Shown one piece after another: positions 1 through 9,263 of a stretch of DNA of 64,000 nt. A program made the translations under genes and the position numbers. The stretch's first letter is position 1, and every line of letters starts with the position of its first letter. The stretch comes from Thalassotalea litorea (GTDB lineage Bacteria > Pseudomonadota > Gammaproteobacteria > Enterobacterales > Alteromonadaceae): contig NZ_VCBC01000012.1 in NCBI RefSeq assembly GCF_005843925.1, forward strand, positions 119,908-183,907, in the 5' to 3' direction. Under the pieces are notes generated by a model. The model ran no database searches. It was not told where the DNA came from and saw only the letters and a list, made by a program, of their open reading frames with translations.

Positions 1-944
1 ACGGAATCGACAAAGGATTCGCTTTCTATATCAAAAACCCGAAGTTGATTTGGGCTAATTCCAGTAACGGCTAACCAAATACGCTGTTGACTATCAATGG
101 CGGAACCATATAAATTCGCGTCGTCTTTTTCGGGTAACAACCACTGACTAAAGCGTTGTGATTTGGGCTGATAACGTCCCAGGTAACCCGATTCGTGATC
201 TAAATACCAAACCTGATCTTGCGCATCGATTTCTAACCGCCGCGGACGCTGCTGTTCCTGCGGTAAGCTGTAAAGGGAAAACTGCAAACTCTCTGCATCT
301 ACCCGTGCCAAAATATTGGTACCGAATAATACAATCCAAGGTTGATTATTGGAATCGATTTTGATCCCATACGGTCTCGATTCAGGTAGAGGGGAATCAA
401 CAAGGTCAACCTTGCGATCATTAACATTAAGTCGCCCGACTTTATTACCCCACTGAGCAGTAAACCAAATATTATTGTCGGTATCAAATACCAGAGTGTG
501 AGGATCAATCGGATTTTTGCTTGGCATCTCAATCCGTTCAATGTCGCCACTCGTCGGGTCTAATCGGCCTATATGACTGTTGCGATTTCCGGCATACCAA
601 ATAAAGTCATCGTTATCGATAATCAGATTATGAGGATAGGTTCCATTGGGTAATTCAAACTGTTTAAATTTACCGGTTTTCGGATCAAGAGAGGCGATAT
701 AGTTTCCAACCTGACCACAAAACCACACCACGCCTTTACTATCCACGGCAGGATCCCGTGGACGCGTGTCTGGCCAGGGTACCGTCCATTCTTTAATTTC
801 GATGTTGCTTTTGCCTTTGGTCTCGGCTTTATTCTCATGAGTCTGTTGTGGTGTTGACTCAAACGCGAGAAGTGGCAGGGATAAAATATATAAGCAAGCA
901 ATCGTCAGTAAAACCTTGCTTGATATCGTCGCTAACCTATTCAT
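1..944 (-). CDS. Exported Vgb-like beta-propeller protein (partial, cut by left edge)
   Basis: An open frame runs on the minus strand from an ATG at 944 to the window edge without a stop; about 314 residues are visible and the C-terminus is missing. The N-terminus is a hydrophobic Sec-type signal (ISSKVLLTIACLYILSLPLL), so the product is probably periplasmic or secreted. The rest consists of blade-like repeats with recurring phrases such as KGVVWFCGQVGNYIASLDP, DFIWYAGNRNSHIGRLDP, NNIWFTAQWGNKVGRLN and DQVWYLDHESGYLGRYQP. This is the pattern of the virginiamycin B lyase (streptogramin lyase)/NHL-type propeller family. The family fold is clear, but lyase activity is not implied: many Vgb-like proteins are of unknown function. 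Substrate unknown. Confidence 0.75.
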   Translation of the reverse strand, partial: MNRLATISSKVLLTIACLYILSLPLLAFESTPQQTHENKAETKGKSNIEIKEWTVPWPDTRPRDPAVDSKGVVWFCGQVGNYIASLDPKTGKFKQFELPNGTYPHNLIIDNDDFIWYAGNRNSHIGRLDPTSGDIERIEMPSKNPIDPHTLVFDTDNNIWFTAQWGNKVGRLNVNDRKVDLVDSPLPESRPYGIKIDSNNQPWIVLFGTNILARVDAESLQFSLYSLPQEQQRPRRLEIDAQDQVWYLDHESGYLGRYQPKSQRFSQWLLPEKDDANLYGSAIDSQQRIWLAVTGISPNQLRVFDIESESFVDS

Positions 945-1021
945 ATTAAAACGCTTATCATTAATCAGTTACGATAAATAATAGCCAATCGAGTTTGATA
1001 AAACGAATTTGCAGCGACATT

Positions 1022-1056
1022 AAAAAACCGGAGGCTCTTTACAGAGGCTCCGGTTT
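1022..1056 (-). terminator. Intrinsic terminator of the DUF4097-type lipoprotein gene
   Basis: Arms at 1025-1038 and 1043-1056 pair over 14 positions with one mismatch around a 4-nt loop, followed on the minus strand by a run of six T. It lies 35 bp past the stop codon of the minus-strand gene at 1091. Confidence 0.8.
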
Positions 1057-1090
1057 CAAGACATAAACGAGTGGAACTCAATGCCAGTTA

Positions 1091-1852
1091 TTAGCTACCG
1101 ATATTGAATCCACCTTTAACGCCGGTAACATTTAAACCACCGGAGCCGGCTTCAGTAATGGTTAATCCCCCTGCGTCTTTCACCGTGATACTGCCGGAAC
1201 CGTCATGGATCGTCACTTCACCAACGACCTCTTCGATTAGCAACTCACCAGAACCATCATCAACGTTTACATCACCGCCAACACGGCTGAGGGTCAACGA
1301 ACCAGAACCATCATTGACAATAACATCACCGCTAACTTGAGTAATCGTCAATGAACCTGAGCCATCATCCACATCAACTTTCCCCTGAATGCGAGCAATA
1401 TCCATGGAGCCGGATCCATCTTCGATATCGAGATCACCATTGATGTCGGTAATCGACATTTCACCGGAGCCATCATCTACCGTTAATTTAATATGCTTGG
1501 GTACCGTGACCTGGACGTTAATATGTGGAGAGTCACCGTTCCAGAAACCGCTGGTACTGCCGTGCTCTGCCACTAAAACCGCAGTATCACCATCTTGTTC
1601 CAGAGTGAAGGTATAGTCTTTGTCTTCGGTGGTGTGAATCTCCGCCTTAACCTGAATTTCTGTCGCCCCTTCAAGACCGACAATATTAAGCGAGCCAGCA
1701 CCGGCACTAATGTCTAAATGGGCAATATTTGCCGATGAGATGGCTAATTGTTCATTAATTTCCACGTCTGCCGAGGCAGCACCAACGTGAATGATGCAAC
1801 CTGATAACAATAAGCTAGACGTTAAAACTGCGGCAATTGTGTTAAATTTCAT
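1091..1852 (-). CDS. DUF4097-type repeat lipoprotein
   Basis: 253 residues. The N-terminus is a lipoprotein signal peptide with lipobox LLSGC (Cys19), so it is expected to be lipid-anchored in the envelope. The C-terminal half (about residues 140-250) is a regular 18-residue repeat built on DGSGxxxIxxixGDxxI, with six DGSG copies and a final AGSG copy. This fits a right-handed beta-solenoid as in the DUF4097 (putative adhesin) family. The acidic DDGSG turns could bind metal, but that is inference. The gene stands alone, with its own terminator, downstream of the nuo operon. Biological role unknown. Confidence 0.75.
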   Translation of the reverse strand: MKFNTIAAVLTSSLLLSGCIIHVGAASADVEINEQLAISSANIAHLDISAGAGSLNIVGLEGATEIQVKAEIHTTEDKDYTFTLEQDGDTAVLVAEHGSTSGFWNGDSPHINVQVTVPKHIKLTVDDGSGEMSITDINGDLDIEDGSGSMDIARIQGKVDVDDGSGSLTITQVSGDVIVNDGSGSLTLSRVGGDVNVDDGSGELLIEEVVGEVTIHDGSGSITVKDAGGLTITEAGSGGLNVTGVKGGFNIGS

Positions 1853-2113
1853 ATCCCTGGACCTGTTCTGTTATTTGTAATGATATTAACTAAATATGAG
1901 AGAAAATTTTAGTCATGATTAGCAATTGTGAGCTGCTCTGCATATTTAATCTTCTCAGGGGATTATTCAATTACCGGGCCAAAAACACTAACCCATTGAA
2001 TTGATAGGAAATTACACAAAAGCACAATCATTCAAATGAATCCATGCTTTAGGAAAGTAGTGAGATAGTTAAATTTATTAACGTTTTTACAATTTATTCG
2101 TCAAAAAAGCTAA

Positions 2114-3601
2114 TTAAAACCGTTGACTAGCCTCATTGAATATAATCGTGACTTGTTCCGATTGAAAAATCAGTTGGCTGGCTAAAATATCTGGAAATAA
2201 ACCAAGCGCCACAATAATCACGGTTAACATCCCCATAACCGTGGCATGGGAAACCGTAAAGTTTCCCACTTTATCGATGGGTGTTTGCGATGTTGTTTCC
2301 AGCGGTTTTGCCAGGATACAAAAAATAATGCTTAAGTAATAATACAGTGCGATGCCACTACCGATTATCAGTGCCGAAATAGCTCCCCAAAGCTGATTTT
2401 CGATTGCCACGGTGAATAAATAGAATTTTCCAATGAAACCTGCGGTCAGCGGGATCCCGGCCAATGACAACAATGCCAGAATTAAGCAACTACCTTGCAA
2501 CGGACGCTGCCAAATCAACCCTTGCCATCCGCGCCAATCATCGTTATCCGTAATTGCGTGCGCCTTGGAACGACCGGACAGATAAATCATGATCACAAGA
2601 GTGGCAATGATATAAACCAAGATATAAAAAACACCGGATTTTAACGCCCAGGCAACGGATTGCTGTGATTGTATTGCTAATACGATAATCAGATAGCCCA
2701 TGTGAGCAATTGACGAATACGCTAAAAGCCGTTTAATGTTTTGCTGAGTTAAAGCAAGAAGATTACCGACCAGCATCGATGCAATCGCGATACAAACTAA
2801 CAAGAACTGCATTGAATCCTGGTTAAAAATTGCTGAAACTAGCCAGAACTTCACAAAGATGGCAAACATCGCCGCCTTTGAAACCGTGGCCAACATCAAG
2901 GTTACTGGCATTGGCGCGCCTTGATACACATCCGGTGTCCAGGTATGAAATGGCACCAAGGATAATTTGAAACAAAAACCAACCATGATCAGCACTAACC
3001 CGGCCTGGCCAAGCAATTGTAAATCTTGCTGCTGAGGTACCTGATAAGCCAGGCTCATGTCCCCCGTAGCACCGTATACGAAAGCCATGCCCAGTAACAT
3101 GATTGACGAGGCGGTTGCACTCAAGATTAAATATTTAAACCCCGCTTCAAGCGTATGTTCACGCAAATGCAGATACCCAATCATGCCAACTAAAGACAAA
3201 GACAGAAGCTCAAACCCTAGAAATATCGCCGCAAAATGATTGGATAACACCAAAATATTGGCGCCAAGAACCGCAAGAAGTAACAAAACATAATACTCGT
3301 CGTGACACTCGACAGCCGAGCGTAAATAACCATAACTGACCCATACTGCGACTAAGCTGCAGGATAAGATCAGCACATTAATGGTTAATGAAAATACATC
3401 CACATATAGTAAAGGCGTCACTGCAAGATTGACATTGGTCATGGCTGGGTAATGGGCGAACAGGGCGAGTAAAATCGCACTAACGGTAAAAAATGCAATG
3501 CTATGTTGCGAACGCTTAAATGCGATTAACAATAGCTGCATAACAATGGCAAGCGAGAGGAGTAGTTGTGGGGCAATGGCAATAAATTGTTCGACGATCA
3601 T
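2114..3601 (-). CDS. nuoN: NADH-quinone oxidoreductase subunit N
   Basis: Antiporter-like membrane subunit of complex I, 495 residues (E. coli 485), about 14 transmembrane helices. The conserved proton-channel elements are visible: GFELLSL (TM5 glutamate) and the KLSLVPFHTWTPDVYQGAP stretch with its lysine and broken helix. It is the last gene of the operon, overlapping nuoM by 4 bp (ATGA), which suggests translational coupling. No convincing terminator hairpin follows the stop codon, so transcript ends may be rho-dependent. Confidence 0.97.
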   Translation of the reverse strand: MIVEQFIAIAPQLLLSLAIVMQLLLIAFKRSQHSIAFFTVSAILLALFAHYPAMTNVNLAVTPLLYVDVFSLTINVLILSCSLVAVWVSYGYLRSAVECHDEYYVLLLLAVLGANILVLSNHFAAIFLGFELLSLSLVGMIGYLHLREHTLEAGFKYLILSATASSIMLLGMAFVYGATGDMSLAYQVPQQQDLQLLGQAGLVLIMVGFCFKLSLVPFHTWTPDVYQGAPMPVTLMLATVSKAAMFAIFVKFWLVSAIFNQDSMQFLLVCIAIASMLVGNLLALTQQNIKRLLAYSSIAHMGYLIIVLAIQSQQSVAWALKSGVFYILVYIIATLVIMIYLSGRSKAHAITDNDDWRGWQGLIWQRPLQGSCLILALLSLAGIPLTAGFIGKFYLFTVAIENQLWGAISALIIGSGIALYYYLSIIFCILAKPLETTSQTPIDKVGNFTVSHATVMGMLTVIIVALGLFPDILASQLIFQSEQVTIIFNEASQRF

Positions 3602-5076
3602 AGCTTGCCTCCAATTAACTGGGCATCTGCAACACTTGGGTAAATTGAATCAAAGTGCATTAGCAGAGCTTGAGGAAAGAGTCCGAGGTAAAGCAGCAAC
3701 CCAAACAGCAAACTGCAAAGTAGCCACTCATGGGCGCGTAAATCCGGGATTTTTACGTTTTCCTGGGGTTTACCTTGAAAGCTTTGTTGAAACAAATACA
3801 TGCCGTAGATGGCGGAACCAATCATCGCGGTGGCGGCAAAAGCGGTGGCAATCGGATGATGGGTAAACGTCCCCGTTAACGTCATAAACTCCCCGACAAA
3901 ATTTAATAAGCCCGGCATACCAAACGCGCCGGCAACAAAGGCCAAAAGCATCCCGCCCATGCGTGGCGCACTGGCGAAGAGACCGCCCATTTTCTTGAGA
4001 TCCCGAGTATGCAGCCTTTGATATAACATGCCGGCCATCGCAAACAGTGCGGCACTGCTTAAACCATGTGCCACCAAGGTGACGATCGCGCCATGGTAAG
4101 CAATCGGAGAAAATGAAAATAACGCCAAGGTAATAAAGCCCATATGACTGATGGACGAGTAGGCCACCAATCGTTTAAAGTCGGTTTGCGCAAATGCCAT
4201 AACGGCACCGTAGACTATCGAAATAACCCCAAGGGCAATTGCCACCGGTGCAAAATGCGTTGCCGCTTGTTCGAACAAAGGCAAGACAAAGCGCATTAAG
4301 CCGTATGCTCCGGTTTTTAACAGAACACCGGCGAGTAACACTGAACCGGCTGTGGGTGCCTGAGTGTGCGCATCGGGCAGCCAGGTATGGAAAGGAAAGG
4401 ACGGGAGTTTCACCGCAAAGGCAACAAAAAAACCTAACATCAACCAATACTGCAACGGCATTGCGATATTGAGTTGTTGCCAGTCAAAGTAGTTAAAACT
4501 GATGTCGCCAAATTGTTGTTGGTAGATAAAAGCCATGACGATAATGGCGACTAACATCAGTAAACTAGAAACCTGGGTAAAGATAAAAAACTTAATTGCC
4601 GCATATCGTCTGTTCTCATGGCCCCATATCGCGATCAATGCCGTCATGGGCAACAGCATCACTTCCCAGAAGAAAAAGAACAAAAACAAATCGGCCGCAG
4701 CAAATACACCGACAATTCCCGCTAACGCCGCTAATAAATTGAAGTAATAGAAATTTTGATATTGGCTGATTTCACTCACCGAAACCAAAATGCACACCAG
4801 CGCCAATATCAACGTCAGCGCCACTAAAATAAAACTTAAACTGTCAATAAACGTGGCGTATTCAATCCCCAGGCTGGAGATCCATGGAACAGAGACTAAT
4901 GGCATTGCCTGATGAAACAAATCATGATGATTACTGGCAAAGTGTGCCAATAGCGCAAAACTAATTAGCACGCCAATGGCGGCAATATAAGGCAAAGTGC
5001 GCGCAAACCTTTTACCAACCAGTAACGCGATAAACGCACTAACCATTAAAACGGCAATAATATTGGTGAAAATCAT
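3598..5076 (-). CDS. nuoM: NADH-quinone oxidoreductase subunit M
   Basis: 492 residues (E. coli 509), antiporter-like proton-pumping subunit of complex I in the inner membrane. The key TM5 glutamate is in FFFFWEVMLLPM and the channel lysine region in KLPSFPFHTWLPDAHTQAP. It overlaps nuoL upstream and nuoN downstream by 4 bp each, the usual coupling in this operon. Confidence 0.97.
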   Translation of the reverse strand: MIFTNIIAVLMVSAFIALLVGKRFARTLPYIAAIGVLISFALLAHFASNHHDLFHQAMPLVSVPWISSLGIEYATFIDSLSFILVALTLILALVCILVSVSEISQYQNFYYFNLLAALAGIVGVFAAADLFLFFFFWEVMLLPMTALIAIWGHENRRYAAIKFFIFTQVSSLLMLVAIIVMAFIYQQQFGDISFNYFDWQQLNIAMPLQYWLMLGFFVAFAVKLPSFPFHTWLPDAHTQAPTAGSVLLAGVLLKTGAYGLMRFVLPLFEQAATHFAPVAIALGVISIVYGAVMAFAQTDFKRLVAYSSISHMGFITLALFSFSPIAYHGAIVTLVAHGLSSAALFAMAGMLYQRLHTRDLKKMGGLFASAPRMGGMLLAFVAGAFGMPGLLNFVGEFMTLTGTFTHHPIATAFAATAMIGSAIYGMYLFQQSFQGKPQENVKIPDLRAHEWLLCSLLFGLLLYLGLFPQALLMHFDSIYPSVADAQLIGGKL

Positions 5077-6905
5077 AGGATGACTCCCAATAACAATAAT
5101 GCGGTGCCGAGCCCAAGAGTCGCCGCATACCAGCGTAATCGTCCACTTTGTGCGGCTTTCATGGCACTGTGCCAGGTAAAGGTGTTCCAGCTAATCAGCT
5201 GCACCAGTAAATCAATCACATCTTTTCGATTAATGTTTGCTAGCCAGACAAACGGCTTAACAACTAAGGCGTTATAGGTCGAATCAAAACCAAGTCCGTT
5301 ATGACTAAACCGATACACACTGCTTGTACCCGGCACAGCGGGCGAAGACTCGGTTTTGGGGAAGTACAATAGATATGCTACACCGATACCAAGCAATGGC
5401 GCGATAATCGCGACGGTATGCAACCAGGCAGGTCCATGTTGACTGGCAACGGGCGCACTGAACACCTGCTCTAAGTGAGTGGGAATATAGCCACCACCAA
5501 GTGCCAACAATGCCAGAATGACCAGCGGCAGGACAATTAGCCCATGGCGCTGAGGAAGTAATTCATGCTCTGCTCGATATGGCCCAAAAAAGGTGATAAA
5601 TACCAGGCGAAAACTGTAGACGCTGGTAATAAATGCGCCGACAACCGCTAACCACCAGAATACTGGGCCTGCGGTTTTTGATTGCCATAGTTCGGCAATG
5701 ATCGCTTCTTTAGAAACAAATCCTGATGTACCTGGAAACGCGATCAGAGCCGCGATACCGATTAAAAACAAAATCGATATCAGGGGCATTCGTTTTAATA
5801 ACCCCCCCATTTTAAAAATATTTTGTTGATGATGCACCGCCAGAATTATTGCGCCAGCACCAAGGAATAATAATGCTTTGAAAAAGGCATGGGTCATAAG
5901 GTGAGTGACCGCGGCGACATTGGCACCAGCCCCTAGCCCAAGCATCATGTAACCGATTTGGCTCATGGTGGAATATGCCAGTACTCGCTTAATATCTTCC
6001 TGAGCTAGCGCGGCAATGCCAGCGATTAACAAGGTTAGGCAACCAACCCAGGCGACCAGATTGAGGATTTCCGGAGCCAGTAGATATACACCTTGCATAC
6101 GGGCGATTAAATAGACTCCGGCGGTGACCATCGTTGCCGCGTGAATTAAAGCGCTAACCGGCGTCGGACCTGCCATAGCATCGGGTAACCAGGTATGTAA
6201 GGGCAGTTGAGCAGATTTACCTACCGCGCCACCAAGCAATAATAAGGCAATCCACCAAGCCGCTTCGTCGCTTAGTGGCGAGGTTTGCTGTTGTGCCAAT
6301 ATCTCCTGAATGTTTAGCGTATTGGTTTCCATAAATAAATAAAACAAACCTAACGCCAACAGCGTGTCGCCAATTCGCGTGACAATAAATGCCTTTCGCG
6401 CGGCAATGGCATTGTCAGGGTCTTTATACCAAAACCCGATTAACAAGAAGCTGCATAACCCCACGCCTTCCCAGCCCAGATACAATAGAACCAGATTTTC
6501 GGCCAGCACCAGAAGCAGCATTGCACAGATAAACAGATTCATATAAGCCATAAAACGGCTGTAGTTTTCATCGTCGCGCATATACGCGGCGGCAAAACCA
6601 TGGATCAAAAACCCCACCCCGCTTACCACCGCGATCATCACTGCAGTAAGCTGGTCCACGTAAAACGCAAAGCGAACCTCATGCTCACCGAGCATAAACC
6701 AGGTCCATAAGGATTGGGTCAGGCCTTCGCCACTACTAGCACTTACATTTAACGATTGGATCACCACAATGCTGGCGATAAAGCTCAAGCCTATTCCGGT
6801 TAGTGCAACAGCAGTGGCAATATGCCAACTCAGACGTTTGGATAAAACAATCAGGACCAGAAAGCTAAAGAGTGGAAAAAAAGGTAATAAGGTCAGTGCG
6901 GTCAT
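5073..6905 (-). CDS. nuoL: NADH-quinone oxidoreductase subunit L
   Basis: 610 residues (E. coli 613). The largest antiporter-like subunit at the distal end of the complex I membrane arm, with the long amphipathic lateral helix at its C-terminus. Diagnostic motifs are YLGWEGVGLCSF (TM5 glutamate) and KSAQLPLHTWLPDAMAGPTP (channel lysine and discontinuous helix). It starts 2 bp after nuoK and overlaps nuoM by 4 bp. Confidence 0.97.
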   Translation of the reverse strand: MTALTLLPFFPLFSFLVLIVLSKRLSWHIATAVALTGIGLSFIASIVVIQSLNVSASSGEGLTQSLWTWFMLGEHEVRFAFYVDQLTAVMIAVVSGVGFLIHGFAAAYMRDDENYSRFMAYMNLFICAMLLLVLAENLVLLYLGWEGVGLCSFLLIGFWYKDPDNAIAARKAFIVTRIGDTLLALGLFYLFMETNTLNIQEILAQQQTSPLSDEAAWWIALLLLGGAVGKSAQLPLHTWLPDAMAGPTPVSALIHAATMVTAGVYLIARMQGVYLLAPEILNLVAWVGCLTLLIAGIAALAQEDIKRVLAYSTMSQIGYMMLGLGAGANVAAVTHLMTHAFFKALLFLGAGAIILAVHHQQNIFKMGGLLKRMPLISILFLIGIAALIAFPGTSGFVSKEAIIAELWQSKTAGPVFWWLAVVGAFITSVYSFRLVFITFFGPYRAEHELLPQRHGLIVLPLVILALLALGGGYIPTHLEQVFSAPVASQHGPAWLHTVAIIAPLLGIGVAYLLYFPKTESSPAVPGTSSVYRFSHNGLGFDSTYNALVVKPFVWLANINRKDVIDLLVQLISWNTFTWHSAMKAAQSGRLRWYAATLGLGTALLLLGVIL

Positions 6906-6907
6906 TA

Positions 6908-7216
6908 TCAGCCCCTTAATTTCGACAGGCCATCAACATCGACATTATGCCGTTGATGCTGCATCCGAATTAACAGAGCTAAACCGATGGCAACTTCCGC
7001 GGCGGCAAGTGTCAGGATCAAAATAAACATGATTTGTCCATCAGCCTGTTGCCATAACGAACCTGCACCGACGAACGCCAGTCCCACCGCATTTAACATG
7101 ACTTCTAAACTCATCAGCATAAATAGGGTATTGCGCCTTGCCAGAACGCCGATAAAACCAACGCAAAATAACAATGCGCTGATCAGGAACACGTGAGTGA
7201 TTGCAATATCGATCAT
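6908..7216 (-). CDS. nuoK: NADH-quinone oxidoreductase subunit K
   Basis: 102 residues (E. coli 100), three transmembrane helices. Membrane-embedded glutamates expected in NuoK are present in MSLEVMLNAVGLAF and AAAEVAIGLALL. It overlaps the end of nuoJ by 4 bp. Confidence 0.96.
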   Translation of the reverse strand: MIDIAITHVFLISALLFCVGFIGVLARRNTLFMLMSLEVMLNAVGLAFVGAGSLWQQADGQIMFILILTLAAAEVAIGLALLIRMQHQRHNVDVDGLSKLRG

Positions 7217-7728
7217 CGGTGCTCTCCCTGAGTGGAGTATTTGGCAAAGTGATAACCTGCAATAAGGCCTGCCAACAGTAAAAACGATGCGATCTCAACC
7301 GCTAGGAGATAGGGTCCATATAAGGCAATGCCCACTTGTTTCGCGCCGACGATGCCCGGCTCGATCCCTTTGTCAAACGTGCCATTTAGCAGAATATAGG
7401 TCAGTAATATGGCCAAGGTAAACGTAAGAGCAACCGGCCCTAACCAGGTCGCGCTCCAGGACTGTTGGAATACGGCGGGCTGCCTGTCTCCTTGCAGATC
7501 AAACATCATCACCGCAAAGACAAACAGAACTAAAATGGCTCCGGCATAGACAATCACTTCAAGGCCGGCAGCAAAAGGAGCGCCGAGCAGATAGAAACAC
7601 ATCGCGACGGCGAGCAATGATACCACCAGATAGAGCAATGCATGAATGGCATTCTCACCGGTTACGACTTTCACACTGGCAACAAAAGCAATGGCAGCGG
7701 CGAAGTAAAAAATCCATTCCAGAGTCAT
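7213..7728 (-). CDS. nuoJ: NADH-quinone oxidoreductase subunit J
   Basis: 171 residues (E. coli 184), five predicted transmembrane helices. The conserved TM3 segment GLEVIVYAGAILVLFVFAVM, which forms the pi-bulge region of the E-channel, is intact. The gene is 22 bp after nuoI and overlaps nuoK by 4 bp. Confidence 0.96.
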   Translation of the reverse strand: MTLEWIFYFAAAIAFVASVKVVTGENAIHALLYLVVSLLAVAMCFYLLGAPFAAGLEVIVYAGAILVLFVFAVMMFDLQGDRQPAVFQQSWSATWLGPVALTFTLAILLTYILLNGTFDKGIEPGIVGAKQVGIALYGPYLLAVEIASFLLLAGLIAGYHFAKYSTQGEHR

Positions 7729-7750
7729 AAACTCACTCCTGTCGTTTTAA

Positions 7751-8266
7751 TCATGGCATCAATCCTTTGACGTTAACCGGCGGCTTCTCACCTTCGGCTT
7801 CTCCTTTATTTTTGGATTTAATGGCGATACCGCTGTGTTGATAGAAACTGTAATCTGGATATTTTCCAGGCCCATCAATGAGTAAGTGTTCCTTTTCATA
7901 AACCAGGTTCGACCGTTCATATTCCGCCAACTCGACATCCGGGGTAAGTTGGATGGCGTAGGTCGGGCAAGCTTCTTCACAAAATCCACAAAGAATGCAA
8001 CGCGAAAAGTTAATGCGAAAAAATTCCGCCCGTTTACGGCCGTCAGGATCGGTGGTTTGTTGCAATGCAATACAATCGACCGGACAAGCCACAGCGCATA
8101 AATTACAAGCCACACATCGCTCCTCGCCGGAAGGGTCTCGCGTCAATACGATCCGCCCCCGATAGCGTGGTGCTAAATAGGGTTTCTGCTCAGGATATTC
8201 GACCGTATCGGCTTTGGTAAACGTGTGCTTAAGAACGAGCCACATGGTGCGAAACTGACTAAACAT
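7751..8266 (-). CDS. nuoI: NADH-quinone oxidoreductase subunit I (2x 4Fe-4S)
   Basis: Peripheral-arm ferredoxin-like subunit carrying clusters N6a and N6b. Two 4Fe-4S motifs are present, [12 protein letters not shown] and [12 protein letters not shown]. The start at 8266 ([11 protein letters not shown]) is chosen over an in-frame codon at 8284 because a strong GGAGG lies 5 nt before it (8272-8276) and it reduces the overlap with nuoH to 8 bp; this gives 171 residues (E. coli 180). The C-terminal tail is Lys/Glu-rich. Confidence 0.95.
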   Translation of the reverse strand: MFSQFRTMWLVLKHTFTKADTVEYPEQKPYLAPRYRGRIVLTRDPSGEERCVACNLCAVACPVDCIALQQTTDPDGRKRAEFFRINFSRCILCGFCEEACPTYAIQLTPDVELAEYERSNLVYEKEHLLIDGPGKYPDYSFYQHSGIAIKSKNKGEAEGEKPPVNVKGLMP

Positions 8267-9263
8267 GAACACCTCCAAGCACACCGGTGAGCCTTAAAAT
8301 AGCGGTCATCAGCAAATTGATTAGCGATAAGGGCAACATGACTTTCCAGCCAAAGGCAAGTAATTGGTCGAACCGGGGACGTGGTAGCGAAGTGCGAAGA
8401 AGAATAAAAAACATGATGAAAAATAGTACTTTAATCGTAAACCACACCATTGAAGGAATTTCACCAAGCACTGTATCGGCAAGAAAGCCCGGTGGTAAAT
8501 ATCCGCCAAAAAACAAGATTACGGTCATCGCCGATATTAGCGTGACGCCAAGGTATTCACCGAGAAAAAACAAGGCGAACTTAAACCCGGAATACTCGGT
8601 ATGAAAGCCGGCAGTCAATTCTGTTTCCGCTTCCGGTAAATCAAATGGCAAGCGGTGACTTTCCGCAATACCAGCGACTAAGAATACGAAACATCCTAAC
8701 CACTGACTGGTGATAAACCAGCTTTGTTGTTGGGCTTCCACTATGTCACGTAAGCTGAAACTACCCGCCAGTAACACTACCCCCATCATCGAAAGACCCA
8801 TAAAGACTTCATAACTGATGGTTTGTGCCGCTGCACGCATACCCCCTAATAACGCATATTTATTGCGTGACGCCCAACCTGCCAAGACCACGCCGTAAAC
8901 CGCTAAAGAGGTCATCGCGAGAAAGAACAATAAGCCGATATTTAAATCGCTGACGCCAATGGTTTTCGAGAAAGGAACCACCGCAAAACTCATTAATATG
9001 GTAATTGCGCCGATAAATGGCGCAAGCAGGAAGGTAAAACGATCGGCAAACTTGGGCGTAAACTCGTCTTTGCCAAGAATTTTTAACAGGTCGGCGATGG
9101 ATTGTAATACACCACCTGGTCCAACGCGGTTCGGGCCAAGTCGATCCTGCCATATACCAATCATGCGGCGCTCCACCCAAACCAAAAAAGCGGCAATGAG
9201 GATCAGCGCCAGAATAATGATGGTCATTTCGATAAACGGAAATAGCGGTTCGATAAGGCCCAT
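8259..9263 (-). CDS. nuoH: NADH-quinone oxidoreductase subunit H
   Basis: 334 residues (E. coli 325), eight transmembrane helices. NuoH forms much of the quinone-binding chamber at the junction of the two arms. Conserved loops [17 protein letters not shown] and [19 protein letters not shown] are intact. Its start codon shares one base with the stop codon of nuoG, and its 3' end overlaps nuoI. Confidence 0.97.
   Translation of the reverse strand: MGLIEPLFPFIEMTIIILALILIAAFLVWVERRMIGIWQDRLGPNRVGPGGVLQSIADLLKILGKDEFTPKFADRFTFLLAPFIGAITILMSFAVVPFSKTIGVSDLNIGLLFFLAMTSLAVYGVVLAGWASRNKYALLGGMRAAAQTISYEVFMGLSMMGVVLLAGSFSLRDIVEAQQQSWFITSQWLGCFVFLVAGIAESHRLPFDLPEAETELTAGFHTEYSGFKFALFFLGEYLGVTLISAMTVILFFGGYLPPGFLADTVLGEIPSMVWFTIKVLFFIMFFILLRTSLPRPRFDQLLAFGWKVMLPLSLINLLMTAILRLTGVLGGVHV

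Noticed and set aside
1104..1340. Plus-strand Pro/Ser-rich frames opposite the DUF4097-type gene
   Set aside because: They are antisense shadows of the repeated DGSG codons, with no ribosome binding site or family match.
8267..8284. Longer N-terminus for nuoI starting at 8284
   Set aside because: The ATG at 8266 has a strong GGAGG at the right distance and fits the family N-terminus.
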